From: Chloroflexi bacterium 54-19
GTDB lineage: Bacteria; Chloroflexota; Chloroflexia; Chloroheliales; Chloroheliaceae
Reading direction: 5' to 3'
DNA: 64,000 nt
Assembly (NCBI GenBank): GCA_001898225.1
Contig: MKTJ01000057.1
Span: 155,551 to 219,550, forward strand
Every line of letters begins with the position of its first letter. Within the stretch, counting starts at the first letter, position 1. The notes under the pieces were generated by a model. That model worked only from the letters and a program-made list of their open reading frames with translations, searched no databases and was not told the origin of the DNA. The position numbers and the translations under genes were made by a program. Below, in pieces: positions 18,366 to 26,356 of this stretch.

Positions 18366-18515
18366 GGCTTGCACCCGACATATCCTCATCATACAGGAGA
18401 AAAATTGCGCTTTCACAAAAAAACCTTCACAATATAAAAATGCTCATTTTTGTTGGGTGGTACTCTTGCTACCTGGGATATTGGAGATATTAGAATAAGA
18501 GGCTAATTTAATATA

Positions 18516-19574
18516 ATGATTGTAAAGAGTCTGGAAATAAGCCCCCGGGAACTGCTCGACCAAACCGGTTGGGAGCTAAAGCCGCAGGGCGCTTGTAAAG
18601 GTGATGTTTGTATTCCCCTACCGGAAGACATTTATACCCACCAGGGCCAGGTAAAGGTAGAACTACTGGCCCGGCGTCTTAACATGCCGCTGGTCCGGGC
18701 CGGGGAGAATAATTTGTGGGCGTTGGGTCCACAGGGCGGTGGCAAAGCTCTCGCCACCGCATATGCTCCTGATTTTCTGTTGCCCGACCTTGTCAACAAC
18801 CGCGATTTTCAACTTTCCGAATTGCGCGGGCAAAAAGTCCTGCTGGTGGCCTGGGCCTCCTGGTGAGGGTGCCGTTTTGACCTGCCCGTGTGGCAGCAAT
18901 TGCGTGAAGAACTCCATCCCCAGGGCCTGGAAATTGTTACGGTAGCCCTCGATACCGGGGGTGTGGCCGCAGCCCGTCCCTTTATTGAAGCCGCTAACTC
19001 GACCCATCCCTCGCTGCTTGACCAGGCCCATCAACTGGACGAACTTTTTGGCATCGTGAACGTGCCAAGCGGGGTCTGGATAAACGAGGAAGGCCAGATT
19101 GTCCGTCCACCCGAAACAGCTTATCCAAGACGGCCCTCTTTTCTCGACCGGGAAATTCCTGCCGACACCCCGCCGGAATTAGCCGCCAGGATGCGCCTGC
19201 CAAAACAAATTCGCATAGAAGCGGAAAAATATATAGCAGCCTTGCGCGACTGGGTCAGCAAGGGCGCGGCAAGCCGCTATGCCTTAAGCCCGGATGAAGT
19301 GATTGAGCGGAGCCGTCCCCGGCCCTTAGAGGAAGCCCAGGCTGCCGCCCATTTTGAACTGGGGCAATATCTCTACCGCGAAGACAGGGTAGAAGAAGCC
19401 ATCATCCAGTTCCGGGAAGCTCACCGCTTGCAGCCCGCCAACTGGACCTACAAACGACAAGCCTGGAGTTTGAATGACCCCACCCAGGGACCGAATTCGG
19501 TTTATGAGGGAGATTGGGCCAGCGATGTCATAAAAATTGGGGCAGAGAATTACTACGAAAAGTTAGATATGTGA
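18516..19574 (+). CDS. TlpA/ResA-like redoxin, candidate selenoprotein with in-frame TGA (Sec117)
   Basis: Two open segments, 18516-18866 and the rest to 19574, are in the same frame and separated only by TGA at 18864-18866. Reading TGA as selenocysteine gives one 352-residue protein. The N-terminal part (1-85) has a Cys pair (ACKGDVC, 27 and 32). The redoxin domain (about 86-235) has APDFLLPDL, LLVAWASW-Sec-GCRFDLPVW and the cis-Pro region NVPSGVWI. A TPR-like helical pair follows at about 272-310. The stop falls exactly on the first catalytic cysteine of the thioredoxin motif, with Cys119 as resolving partner. A hairpin with a G in its apical loop follows at the right distance. The alternative is a nonsense mutation or sequencing error; homology continues intact for 235 codons after it. 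The substrate and cell side are unknown; no signal peptide is seen. Confidence 0.85.
18876..18899 (+). promoter_or_regulatory. Candidate bacterial SECIS element
   Basis: CTGCC (18882-18886), loop CGTGT (18887-18891) and GGCAG (18892-18896) form a perfect 5-bp stem. TTG and CAA outside it can extend the stem across a two-base AC bulge. The loop begins 20 bases after the TGA and has G in its first two positions, as bacterial SECIS elements do. Not tested for SelB binding. Confidence 0.65.
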
Positions 19575-19642
19575 AGTAATTGTGTTTCCAAATTAATTCT
19601 TAACTTAGTCACAACCTCTTTTAATTAAATTGTTGAAAAAGG

Positions 19643-19671
19643 TTGACTATTGGTTATTTTGGGGTTATATT
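19643..19671 (+). promoter_or_regulatory. Sigma-70-type promoter for the CIS operon
   Basis: TTGACT (19643-19648), a 17-base spacer and TATATT (19666-19671) closely match the housekeeping consensus. It is the best promoter upstream of the CIS genes and lies 400 bases before the first start codon. Confidence 0.55.
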
Positions 19672-19811
19672 CAAAATGACCCGGTATTTTTATCACGCAA
19701 AATTCATTTTAACAAGTGGTTTCTAAACCTGCCTGGTGTTAGAATTTTTTCTAAAATCCCAGGTCTTTCGGCAAATTTCAAGCTATTCAACTAAATCCCG
19801 ACCCCTGTTTA

Positions 19812-19834
19812 CCCGGCTAAACCGGGGTTTCTTT
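19812..19834 (+). terminator. Terminator or attenuator hairpin in the CIS leader
   Basis: CCCGG, loop CTAAA and CCGGG are followed by GTTTCTTT. It lies downstream of the selenoprotein gene and also downstream of the predicted CIS promoter. It could end the former transcript or attenuate the latter. Confidence 0.4.
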
Positions 19835-20070
19835 GCTATATGATGCCGGATTGGCTGTTTAACACCCGGTTTAAAATGGTTGAGAGGGGTAAAACCTGGC
19901 TAAACTACTCGTGAAAAAGTTCCAAATCTCCGTTCACTTTATTGCAACCGGACAATTCCTTATAGGGTTCCAATCCGGTTATCTCGCCGGTCAAGGTTTC
20001 AAATAAAATAAAAAGTTCTCGTTAAAAGGACAGGCTTAACCCCTCCTGGTAGGTTTGTTGGAGGTTGAAA

Positions 20071-20760
20071 ATGTTTGAGCAGGCCGACCAATACCTTAAA
20101 GATTGGGTAGGTAAAATTCTACCCGGCACCAGTATTGAGTTGGCTGCACCCCAGGAAGGTGGCACTGGCCAGGGCGTTAGCCTCTACCTGATGAGCCTGG
20201 AACAGAAACCCCCAACCTACGACAACATCAAACAGGGATTGCAAATCGGCCTGAACTACCTGGTAACGACCTGGGCCGGCGACCCCGAAACCGCCCACCG
20301 GTTACTGGGTGACCTGGTTTTTGCTGCCCTGGAAAATTCCGAGTTTGAAGTTGAACTGGGAAAATTACCGGCGGAAACCTGGGCCGGTTACCGGTTGGTC
20401 CCCCGTCCCTATTTCGTTCTTAAAATCCCGGTCCGCAAACCCCGCCAGGGTCCGGTGGCGAAGTACGTAACCCAACCGCTTTCAGTAAAAGACGCCGCCG
20501 TAACAAAACTTTACGGGCAGGTGCTTGGGCCGGGTGATGTCCCACTAAGCGGGGCCCAGGTGACCATACCCGCCTTAGGTCAGGTCCACTATACCGACCC
20601 CAGAGGCCGCTTTATCTTACCCCTGGTCCCAGGGTCTTCAAATTTCAGGACAATCCAGGTCAAATTTAAGAATCAGGTGCTTGAGGTTACCCCCAGCGCC
20701 GGCCAGCCAAACTCGGAAACGACCCCTCTAGTGTTACGGTTCGATCTGCCGGAGGAATAA
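20071..20760 (+). CDS. CIS cap/terminator-like protein (DUF4255) with a C-terminal beta domain
   Basis: The protein has 229 residues from ATG 20071, with GGAGG immediately upstream. The N-terminal half (1-140) matches the DUF4255/Pvc16 N-terminal type: ADQYLKDWVGKILP, VSLYLMSLEQKPP and LNYLVTTWAGDPETAHRLLGDLVFAAL. In contractile injection systems this protein caps or terminates the sheath. The C-terminal part (about 150-229) is a carboxypeptidase-regulatory-like beta sandwich (LYGQVLGPGDVPLSGAQVTI, YTDPRGRFILPLVPG). It opens the cluster and ends two bases before the sheath gene. This first-in-operon position is seen in several eCIS loci. Confidence 0.85.
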   Translation: MFEQADQYLKDWVGKILPGTSIELAAPQEGGTGQGVSLYLMSLEQKPPTYDNIKQGLQIGLNYLVTTWAGDPETAHRLLGDLVFAALENSEFEVELGKLPAETWAGYRLVPRPYFVLKIPVRKPRQGPVAKYVTQPLSVKDAAVTKLYGQVLGPGDVPLSGAQVTIPALGQVHYTDPRGRFILPLVPGSSNFRTIQVKFKNQVLEVTPSAGQPNSETTPLVLRFDLPEE

Positions 20761-20761
20761 T

Positions 20762-21982
20762 ATGCCAACTTATATGACACCGGGTATTTATGTTGAAGAA
20801 ATTCCGGGAGGAGCCAGACCTATCCAGGCGGTAGGTACTAGCACCGCCGGGTTTGTCGGGGTTGCACCCGACCCGACCGCACACCTCAACGAAATTGTAG
20901 CCATAAATAACTGGTCACAATTTTTAAGGGAATTTGTCCCGGAGAACGGCACCAGCACCCCTCTTTCCCACGGGGTTTTTGGTTTCTTTCTGAATGGCGG
21001 CACCCGCTGTTATGTCGTCAATACCGGGTTAAACAAACCAATTACCGGGACCGGGCGTAACCGCCAGGGGATTGACCTGTTCGAGGAGGTGGACGAGATA
21101 GCTATCGTGGCCGCGCCCGGCTTTACCGACCCGGCTTCCTACGAGGCCCTCCTGGCCCATTGTGAAAAACTCAAGGACCGGGTGGCAATCCTGGAAGCGC
21201 CGGGTAAGGTCACTAATATAGACCTTTTGACCAAAGTGGCGACCGCGCCCACGCCGGATTCCGGTGGCTCTTCAGGGGGTGGAGGTGCCCCGGCCAGCCA
21301 GGGCCTCAAACCCCGGCAATCCGACAACGGCTTTGGCGCGTTTTATTTCCCCAATATCATTGTCCGCGACCCTCTTTCGAATGACCTGGTGGAAGCGCCT
21401 GTTTCCGGTCATATCGCCGGAATCTGGGCCAGGAGCGATGCCACCAGAGGTGTGCATAAAGCTCCCGCCAACGAACCGGTGCGGGGTGCGTTGAATTTAA
21501 CTTACCGCCTGACCTCGGAGGAACAGGGCGAACTGAATCAGAACGGGGTGAACTGTCTCCGGCTTTTCGCCCGCGAAGGCATCCGGGTCTGGGGAGCCCG
21601 GACCCTGGCGGCGGGGGCCAGCGAGTGGCGCTACCTGAATGTCCGGCGTCTTTTTAACATGATAGAAGAATCAATCGCGGTCAGCACCCGCTGGATTGTC
21701 TTTGAGCCGAACGACCGGACCCTGTGGAAATCCATCCGGCGAGATGTGAGCGCCTTCCTCACCCGAATCTGGCGTGATGGCGGCCTGATGGGTACCACCC
21801 CGGAGGAAGCCTTTTTTGTCCTTTGCGACGAGGAAACCAACCCGCCGGAAGTTATTGACGCCGGACAGGTGGTAACCCTTATCGGTATTGCCCCGGTCAA
21901 ACCGGCTGAATTTATCATTTTCCGAATCACTCAAACGAGCAGCGGTGCTGAAATCGAGGCACAGGGAGGGACCAATGGCTAA
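20762..21982 (+). CDS. CIS contractile sheath protein
   Basis: The protein has 406 residues, with GGAGGAATA before ATG. The N-terminus is the canonical sheath opening (TPGIYVEEIPGGARPIQAVG, then TSTAGFVGVAP). The C-terminal part has the conserved sheath core: YLNVRRLFNMIEESI, WIVFEPNDRTLWKSIRRDV, FLTRIWRDGGLMG and FFVLCDEETNPPEVIDAG. A Gly/Ser-rich loop at about 165-185 (GGSSGGGGAPASQG) is probably an exposed variable insertion. The stop codon overlaps the tube start (ATGGCTAA). Only one sheath gene is seen, where Photorhabdus PVC has several. It polymerises around the tube and contracts to drive it. Confidence 0.97.
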   Translation: MPTYMTPGIYVEEIPGGARPIQAVGTSTAGFVGVAPDPTAHLNEIVAINNWSQFLREFVPENGTSTPLSHGVFGFFLNGGTRCYVVNTGLNKPITGTGRNRQGIDLFEEVDEIAIVAAPGFTDPASYEALLAHCEKLKDRVAILEAPGKVTNIDLLTKVATAPTPDSGGSSGGGGAPASQGLKPRQSDNGFGAFYFPNIIVRDPLSNDLVEAPVSGHIAGIWARSDATRGVHKAPANEPVRGALNLTYRLTSEEQGELNQNGVNCLRLFAREGIRVWGARTLAAGASEWRYLNVRRLFNMIEESIAVSTRWIVFEPNDRTLWKSIRRDVSAFLTRIWRDGGLMGTTPEEAFFVLCDEETNPPEVIDAGQVVTLIGIAPVKPAEFIIFRITQTSSGAEIEAQGGTNG

Positions 21983-22418
21983 TAACCCCGGCGTATTTAC
22001 CGACCCCTACCGGGCCTACAATTTCAAACTGGTCATCCAGGGCGTAACCGAGGGTCATTTTACTGAATGTAGCGGCCTCGGCATCAGGGTCCAGGCCATT
22101 AAGTACCGGGAGGGCGGGATTAACCAGGTCGTTCACGCTATCCCCGGTTTCGTGGAATATTCCGATGTGACGTTAAAATACGGCCTCACCAACTCGGCGG
22201 AACTGTGGAACTGGTTCATGACGGTTGTGAAAGGAAAGGTTACTCGCAAGAACGTTTCTATCCTACTTTTGGATAGCGATGGCGCGACCGAGGTAATGCG
22301 CTGGGACCTGATTAACGCCTGGCCCTCCGAATGGCGCGGTGTCCCACTCGATGCCATGCACCGCGAGGTTGCTCTAGAGACCCTGACATTGGTCTTCGAG
22401 ACACTCGAAAGGGCGTAA
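21975..22418 (+). CDS. CIS inner tube protein
   Basis: The protein has 147 residues, in the normal range for gp19/Hcp-like tube proteins. I take ATG 21975, which overlaps the sheath stop by eight bases, instead of a longer in-frame start inside the sheath gene. The family signature is clear: DPYRAYNFKLVIQGVTEGHFTECSGLGI, written here as DPYRAYNFKLVIQG then GHFTECSGLGI, followed by WFMTVVKGKVTRKNVSILLLD and FETLERA at the end. It stacks as hexamers to make the tube through which cargo is delivered. A single tube gene serves the system. Confidence 0.96.
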   Translation: MANNPGVFTDPYRAYNFKLVIQGVTEGHFTECSGLGIRVQAIKYREGGINQVVHAIPGFVEYSDVTLKYGLTNSAELWNWFMTVVKGKVTRKNVSILLLDSDGATEVMRWDLINAWPSEWRGVPLDAMHREVALETLTLVFETLERA

Positions 22419-22423
22419 AACCT

Positions 22424-23770
22424 ATGGCCGGGCGTAATTTGACACTAACTGCCCTTCGGGCGCTCGACACCCGGTTACAACACCTGGCCGGGTTTGTCCA
22501 CCGGCAGGTCCAGCAATTAGAAAACCGGGCCGCGCCCACCCCTCCTCCTGTCTTAGAACCGTCAGACCCTGACCCTTTCCAAGCCAGACCTGAGGGACCA
22601 CCGGCCCACTGGTTGGAAAGGGTCCGGAAGGCCGCGTCCGGTTATCTCGACCCGGCGACTTCGGAGCAGGCGCCGGTCCAGCCTTTTGGGTTCAGGGCAG
22701 GGGATGGGTCCGAAGAAGTTGTAAATCCTTTGGCAAATCCAGATTGGACCGGGGAAGAAAACCCGGTCGAAACTAAACCAGTTCCATTCGATATTAAGAG
22801 TCTTTCCGGACAGGCCCCAAAATTTAGTTTCAGGCCCGCTCAACAGGTAAACGGGGCGGAAAAGGCCCCGTCTTATTATGCAAAGGGTAGCGAAGAAAGC
22901 CGGGAAGGTGAAGGTGAGCAAGGTAATGGCCCACCCCCTTCGAAGCGGGCCATTTCCCAGCGGGCAAGGATTGTGTTCTCTGGTTATGGACCGCAACAAG
23001 CCGCCAAAAACCCTCAGCTGCCGGAAGAAACGGGTAGCCCTGGCGCATCGGCTGTTCCGCCCTCATCTGGCGGAGTTACTTATTCTGCCAGTTTACAATA
23101 CGGGGAAAGAAGGCAAAACCGGCCAACAACAGGGAAAGACACCGAACCGAACAACCATAATTTAACCGGTCACGCGAGCGGTTTGCAGCCGGAAAATCTT
23201 AAAAGCCCGAAATACGATATTGGAGAAGACCCAAAGTCAACCGGGCAAAACTCGCAAAATAAGCCAGTTCTGAATTATTCGAGCGACCGCAAAAGTCCGT
23301 CTTCGCAACCAGGGAATTCGCTTTTTAAAGCCACTTCTACCCCAGGAGTGAACTATCAGACCTCAGGGCAGGGTAAAAACCCTAAAGTTAATTTCTTGCC
23401 AGCGAATCAACTGCAAAACTCGCCAGGGCCAACCTCATTTGAGACCGTTGAAAACAATTGGCCCACCAAAAAGGTAAATAATGGGACGCTCTCAGGTGAA
23501 TTTCTAACAAAAGCGCCTGAATATTGGAACGGTGGAAAGGATAAAGAAACTCTTTCCGGTCGAATAAGCCGGAACATTAGCCCATTTCAAAACCAGGTTG
23601 ACATAAATAAAAGAGTTAAGGACTACTGGCCCTGGCCGGAATTGCCGGAAGAAACCCCGGTCGGGGCTGAAGCTGATAACTGGCAACTGGTCCGGCGCAA
23701 ATTGGAGCATCTCAGGCGGCTAGACGAGGAGCAGCGAGGAAGTTATGGAGCGGGCAGCCTTTTTAATTGA
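22424..23770 (+). CDS. Disordered CIS-associated protein (Pvc6-position), unknown
   Basis: The protein has 448 residues, with ATG 22424 five bases after the tube stop. The first 35 residues (RNLTLTALRALDTRLQHLAG, then FVHRQVQQLE) form a helix. The last 40 (LVRRKLEHLRRLDEEQRGSYG) form another conserved-looking amphipathic helix. Between them lie about 370 residues of low-complexity sequence rich in Asn, Gln, Gly, Pro, Ser and Lys, with no predicted fold and less GC-rich codons than neighbours. In PVC-type clusters this position carries a very short protein (Pvc6). Here the ends could be that protein with a long disordered insert. A cargo, a scaffold or a tape measure are alternatives. The end overlaps the next gene by 26 bases. 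Confidence 0.75.
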   Translation: MAGRNLTLTALRALDTRLQHLAGFVHRQVQQLENRAAPTPPPVLEPSDPDPFQARPEGPPAHWLERVRKAASGYLDPATSEQAPVQPFGFRAGDGSEEVVNPLANPDWTGEENPVETKPVPFDIKSLSGQAPKFSFRPAQQVNGAEKAPSYYAKGSEESREGEGEQGNGPPPSKRAISQRARIVFSGYGPQQAAKNPQLPEETGSPGASAVPPSSGGVTYSASLQYGERRQNRPTTGKDTEPNNHNLTGHASGLQPENLKSPKYDIGEDPKSTGQNSQNKPVLNYSSDRKSPSSQPGNSLFKATSTPGVNYQTSGQGKNPKVNFLPANQLQNSPGPTSFETVENNWPTKKVNNGTLSGEFLTKAPEYWNGGKDKETLSGRISRNISPFQNQVDINKRVKDYWPWPELPEETPVGAEADNWQLVRRKLEHLRRLDEEQRGSYGAGSLFN

Positions 23771-24494
23771 AAGTAGCGGCGAACGGATTGGCTGCCTGCT
23801 AAACCCGGAGTCGGTGGTGCGGCGGCGGCGGGCCGGGATATTACCGCGACAGTCTTCCGGGGGTCGGCTTACCGGCTCGAACCTGGCCGATGACCCCCTC
23901 CTTTACACCGGGGGCGGCCAGACCGAGCTTTGCCTGGAACTCCTTTTTGACGTAAACGTGGCCGGGTCAACCATTCCAACAGAAAATGTCCAGGATCTGA
24001 CCCGCCCGCTCTGGCAACTGGCCGAAAACAGCGAAGACTTTTACGGCCTGGGAGAGTTGCCGCTGGTCCGTTTCGTCTGGGGCAAATCATTTAACATGCC
24101 GGGGGTAATAGTGGCCGTAGCCGAACGGCTGGAACAGTTCGGGTTGGGTGGAGCGCCCCAGCGCTCCTGGCTCAGTCTGCGGTTGCTGCGGGTTAGCGAA
24201 CCGGTTGAACGGATCAGTCCCTTTGCCGGGATTGAAACGCTGGCTTTTTCACCCGAAGACCTCTATCGCCAGCAGGGAGGCCGCTCGAACCGGGTCCGTC
24301 GCTACGAGACGCACCAGGGCGGGGCAGAACTGAACTTTGCCGACCGCCTGGACGTGCTGGCTTATACCTACCTGGGCGCGGCCAGTCTCTGGCGGGTGCT
24401 GGCCTCTCTTAACAACATTGACGACCCGGTCCATCTTTCGGCGGGAATTACTCTTGAAATTCCTACCGCTAACCCGCCGGAGAGTTCGGAATGA
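23745..24494 (+). CDS. CIS baseplate hub adaptor with C-terminal LysM-like region (Pvc7-like)
   Basis: The protein has 249 residues. The N-terminal region (ERAAFLIESSGERIGCLLNPESVVRRRRAG) is typical of the CIS/T6SS-like tube-initiator proteins (gp53/Pvc7 type). The C-terminal part (YTYLGAASLWRVLASLNNIDDP, SAGITLEIP) is LysM-like: it fits the WRxIAxxNxIxNP pattern. In contractile systems this adaptor joins the spike hub to the first tube ring. It overlaps the disordered upstream gene by 26 bases and the VgrG-like gene by four, so translation is tightly coupled. Confidence 0.88.
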   Translation: MERAAFLIESSGERIGCLLNPESVVRRRRAGILPRQSSGGRLTGSNLADDPLLYTGGGQTELCLELLFDVNVAGSTIPTENVQDLTRPLWQLAENSEDFYGLGELPLVRFVWGKSFNMPGVIVAVAERLEQFGLGGAPQRSWLSLRLLRVSEPVERISPFAGIETLAFSPEDLYRQQGGRSNRVRRYETHQGGAELNFADRLDVLAYTYLGAASLWRVLASLNNIDDPVHLSAGITLEIPTANPPESSE

Positions 24495-26011
24495 AGCGCA
24501 TTGAAGGCTTGCCCCAGGTTTTGCTATTTGCGGAAGGTGTCCCTTTACCGGGCGACTTTTTAAGTTCACTAAGCGAGGTCAGGGTCCAGCAACGGCTTTC
24601 GCTCCCGGCCATGTGCGAATTGACCTTTTGCGACCCGCCTGCCGCCCTGACCGCTGCCACCCTCGTGGCGGTTGGGGTTAAACTCAGGGTCGAGATTTTA
24701 GGGCAACTGGTCCCTCTCTTTTCCGGCCAGGTAACGGCCATGGAATTTGTCTACGGCCCCGCCGGGCAACGCGAGTTGCGGGTGAGGTCCTACGACGCCT
24801 TACACACCCTGCGTAAACGCCAGACCGTCAAAGCCCACGTCCAGGTTACGCCTCGTGAACTGGCCCAGGAGTTGGTAGCGGACCTCGGCCTGACCGTGGA
24901 AGCTGCCGGAGATGGCCCCCTGTGGCCGCGTCTTATCCAGCACCGCCAGACCGACCTCGAATTGTTGCAGCAGGTCACCGGGCGCTGCGGTTTTTACCTG
25001 GCGGTGCGCGAGGATACCCTGCACCTGCTGACCCTGGAAGGCCTGGGCTTTCCCCTGCCGCTGGTCCTGGGGGATTCCTTGCTTGAGGCCAGGATTGAGC
25101 TAAACGCCGACGCCAGTTTTAGCTCGGTGGAGGCCAGCGGGTGGGACCCTTCGCGGGTCGAAATCCACCGGGGCCGCGCCACCGAACCCAGGGTGGGCCG
25201 GGTGACCCTGGCCGAAACCCTTTCCTCTACCCTGGGAGGGGAAGGCCAGCGCGAGTTGGTCGGTGAGAACGCCCAGGACGATAACCACGCTGAAGGGCTG
25301 GCCCAGGCCGATTTAGACCGGCGGGTGGCCCAGGAAGTGACCCTACAAGGGGTCGCCCAGGGCAATCCGGGGTTGCGACCGGGGACCAAAGTGGCCGTAG
25401 CCGGGGTGGCGGTTTCGGTGGCCGGGCTCTACGTCCTTACCTCGGTCAACCATATCATTGACCAGCGCACCGGTTTTATCTCGGAAATATCGACCCTGCC
25501 GCCCCGTCCCTCCGAACTAAACCCGGCCACCGGAGCGGCCATGGGCACGGTCACCCGGCTTGATGACCCGGATGGACTGGGGCGAGTCTGCGTGTCCCTG
25601 CCGGGTTACCAGGATGTTGAAACGGGCTGGCTGGGCGTGGTTACTATCGGTGGTGGGCCGGGCAAGGGGTTGGTAGCTTTGCCCGACGTGGGAGACCAGG
25701 TGCTGGTTATGCTCAGCCAGGGCGACCCGGCCCAGGGGATTGTCCTGGGCGGTCTTTATGGGACCAACCAACCGCCGGATACCGGTATCGAAGAGGGCGC
25801 GGTCAGGCGCTACACCTGGCAAACACCGGGTGGACAGCGTCTGACCCTGGACGACAATAAAAAGATTATCCGGCTGGAAAATAGCGAACACAGTTATATT
25901 GAACTCAACCCGGATAAAACCCTGGTCCATTCCGAGGCCGACCTCGAACTTGAGGCTCCCGGTCACCGGGTGGTCGTGCGCGGTCAGAAGATTGACTTCG
26001 AAAGGGCTTAA
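24491..26011 (+). CDS. CIS spike/hub protein (VgrG/gp27-gp5-like, Pvc8-like)
   Basis: This 506-residue protein is a fusion of a gp27-like hub and a gp5-like spike. The hub (1-345) has the phage late control protein D pattern (LRVEILGQLVPLFSGQVTAME, shown here as LGQLVPLFSGQVT; LIQHRQTDLELLQQVTGRCGFYL). An OB-fold at about 350-430 carries GTVTRLDDPDGLGRVCVSLPG and VALPDVGDQVLVMLSQGDP. A short beta-helical spike follows at the C-terminus (LDDNKKIIRLENSEHSYIEL). There is no extra C-terminal effector domain. It would form the trimeric needle tip. The ATG overlaps the stop of the hub adaptor gene. Confidence 0.93.
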   Translation: MKRIEGLPQVLLFAEGVPLPGDFLSSLSEVRVQQRLSLPAMCELTFCDPPAALTAATLVAVGVKLRVEILGQLVPLFSGQVTAMEFVYGPAGQRELRVRSYDALHTLRKRQTVKAHVQVTPRELAQELVADLGLTVEAAGDGPLWPRLIQHRQTDLELLQQVTGRCGFYLAVREDTLHLLTLEGLGFPLPLVLGDSLLEARIELNADASFSSVEASGWDPSRVEIHRGRATEPRVGRVTLAETLSSTLGGEGQRELVGENAQDDNHAEGLAQADLDRRVAQEVTLQGVAQGNPGLRPGTKVAVAGVAVSVAGLYVLTSVNHIIDQRTGFISEISTLPPRPSELNPATGAAMGTVTRLDDPDGLGRVCVSLPGYQDVETGWLGVVTIGGGPGKGLVALPDVGDQVLVMLSQGDPAQGIVLGGLYGTNQPPDTGIEEGAVRRYTWQTPGGQRLTLDDNKKIIRLENSEHSYIELNPDKTLVHSEADLELEAPGHRVVVRGQKIDFERA

Positions 26012-26014
26012 AAG

Positions 26015-26356
26015 ATGTTGTGGCTGACCGATGAGGCTTTGCTGGTCTGTAAACACGAACTTGGTACGGTCAAAAATAAGCCCACCCAGGACCTGGTTTC
26101 GGTGGAAAAGCGGCCTGTCCTGGTAGAAAACGACCCTGAAGGTTGTTCAATCTCCCATTGTCCGAACATCGGGGCCACCATAAAACCATGCACCCAGACT
26201 TACAAAGTGGATGAAGGTTATTCGGACTTTATCCGTATTGATGGGAAAAGAGTATGCCTTGACACCGTCACCGGCCTGACCAATGGCACTCCACCCGGTA
26301 TCGTCAAATATCTCGTCCGCAAGCCGGGGCAAGACCTCGTGGAAGAATTGAAATGA
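26015..26356 (+). CDS. CIS spike-tip protein candidate (Pvc10-position), Cys-containing
   Basis: The protein has 113 residues. It has four conserved-looking cysteines after the N-terminal one: VCKHELG, GCSISHC, IKPC and RVCLDTVTGLTNG. The position, three bases after the spike and overlapping gp25, is where PAAR-type tip proteins (Pvc10) are found. The sequence is not an obvious PAAR repeat protein, but GCPN/HCPNIGATIKPC and GLTNGTPPG patterns are familiar from eCIS loci. The Cys/His set could bind a metal ion, as PAAR tips do. Function inferred from position. Confidence 0.75.
   Translation: MLWLTDEALLVCKHELGTVKNKPTQDLVSVEKRPVLVENDPEGCSISHCPNIGATIKPCTQTYKVDEGYSDFIRIDGKRVCLDTVTGLTNGTPPGIVKYLVRKPGQDLVEELK

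Larger units (their letters stand above)
19575..20070. other. Gene-free region before the contractile injection system
   Basis: No supported gene. It holds a strong sigma-70-type promoter (19643-19671), a terminator-like hairpin (19812-19834) and then about 230 bases of leader before the first CIS gene. Confidence 0.6.

Noticed and set aside
18254..18498. Small frames between the methyltransferase and redoxin genes
   Set aside because: They overlap the methyltransferase end and lack RBS or sequence features.
18888..19574. Redoxin C-terminal part as a separate gene starting at ATG-like GTG 18888
   Set aside because: It would begin inside the thioredoxin fold after the catalytic site and has no RBS. 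The joined Sec reading explains the whole sequence better.
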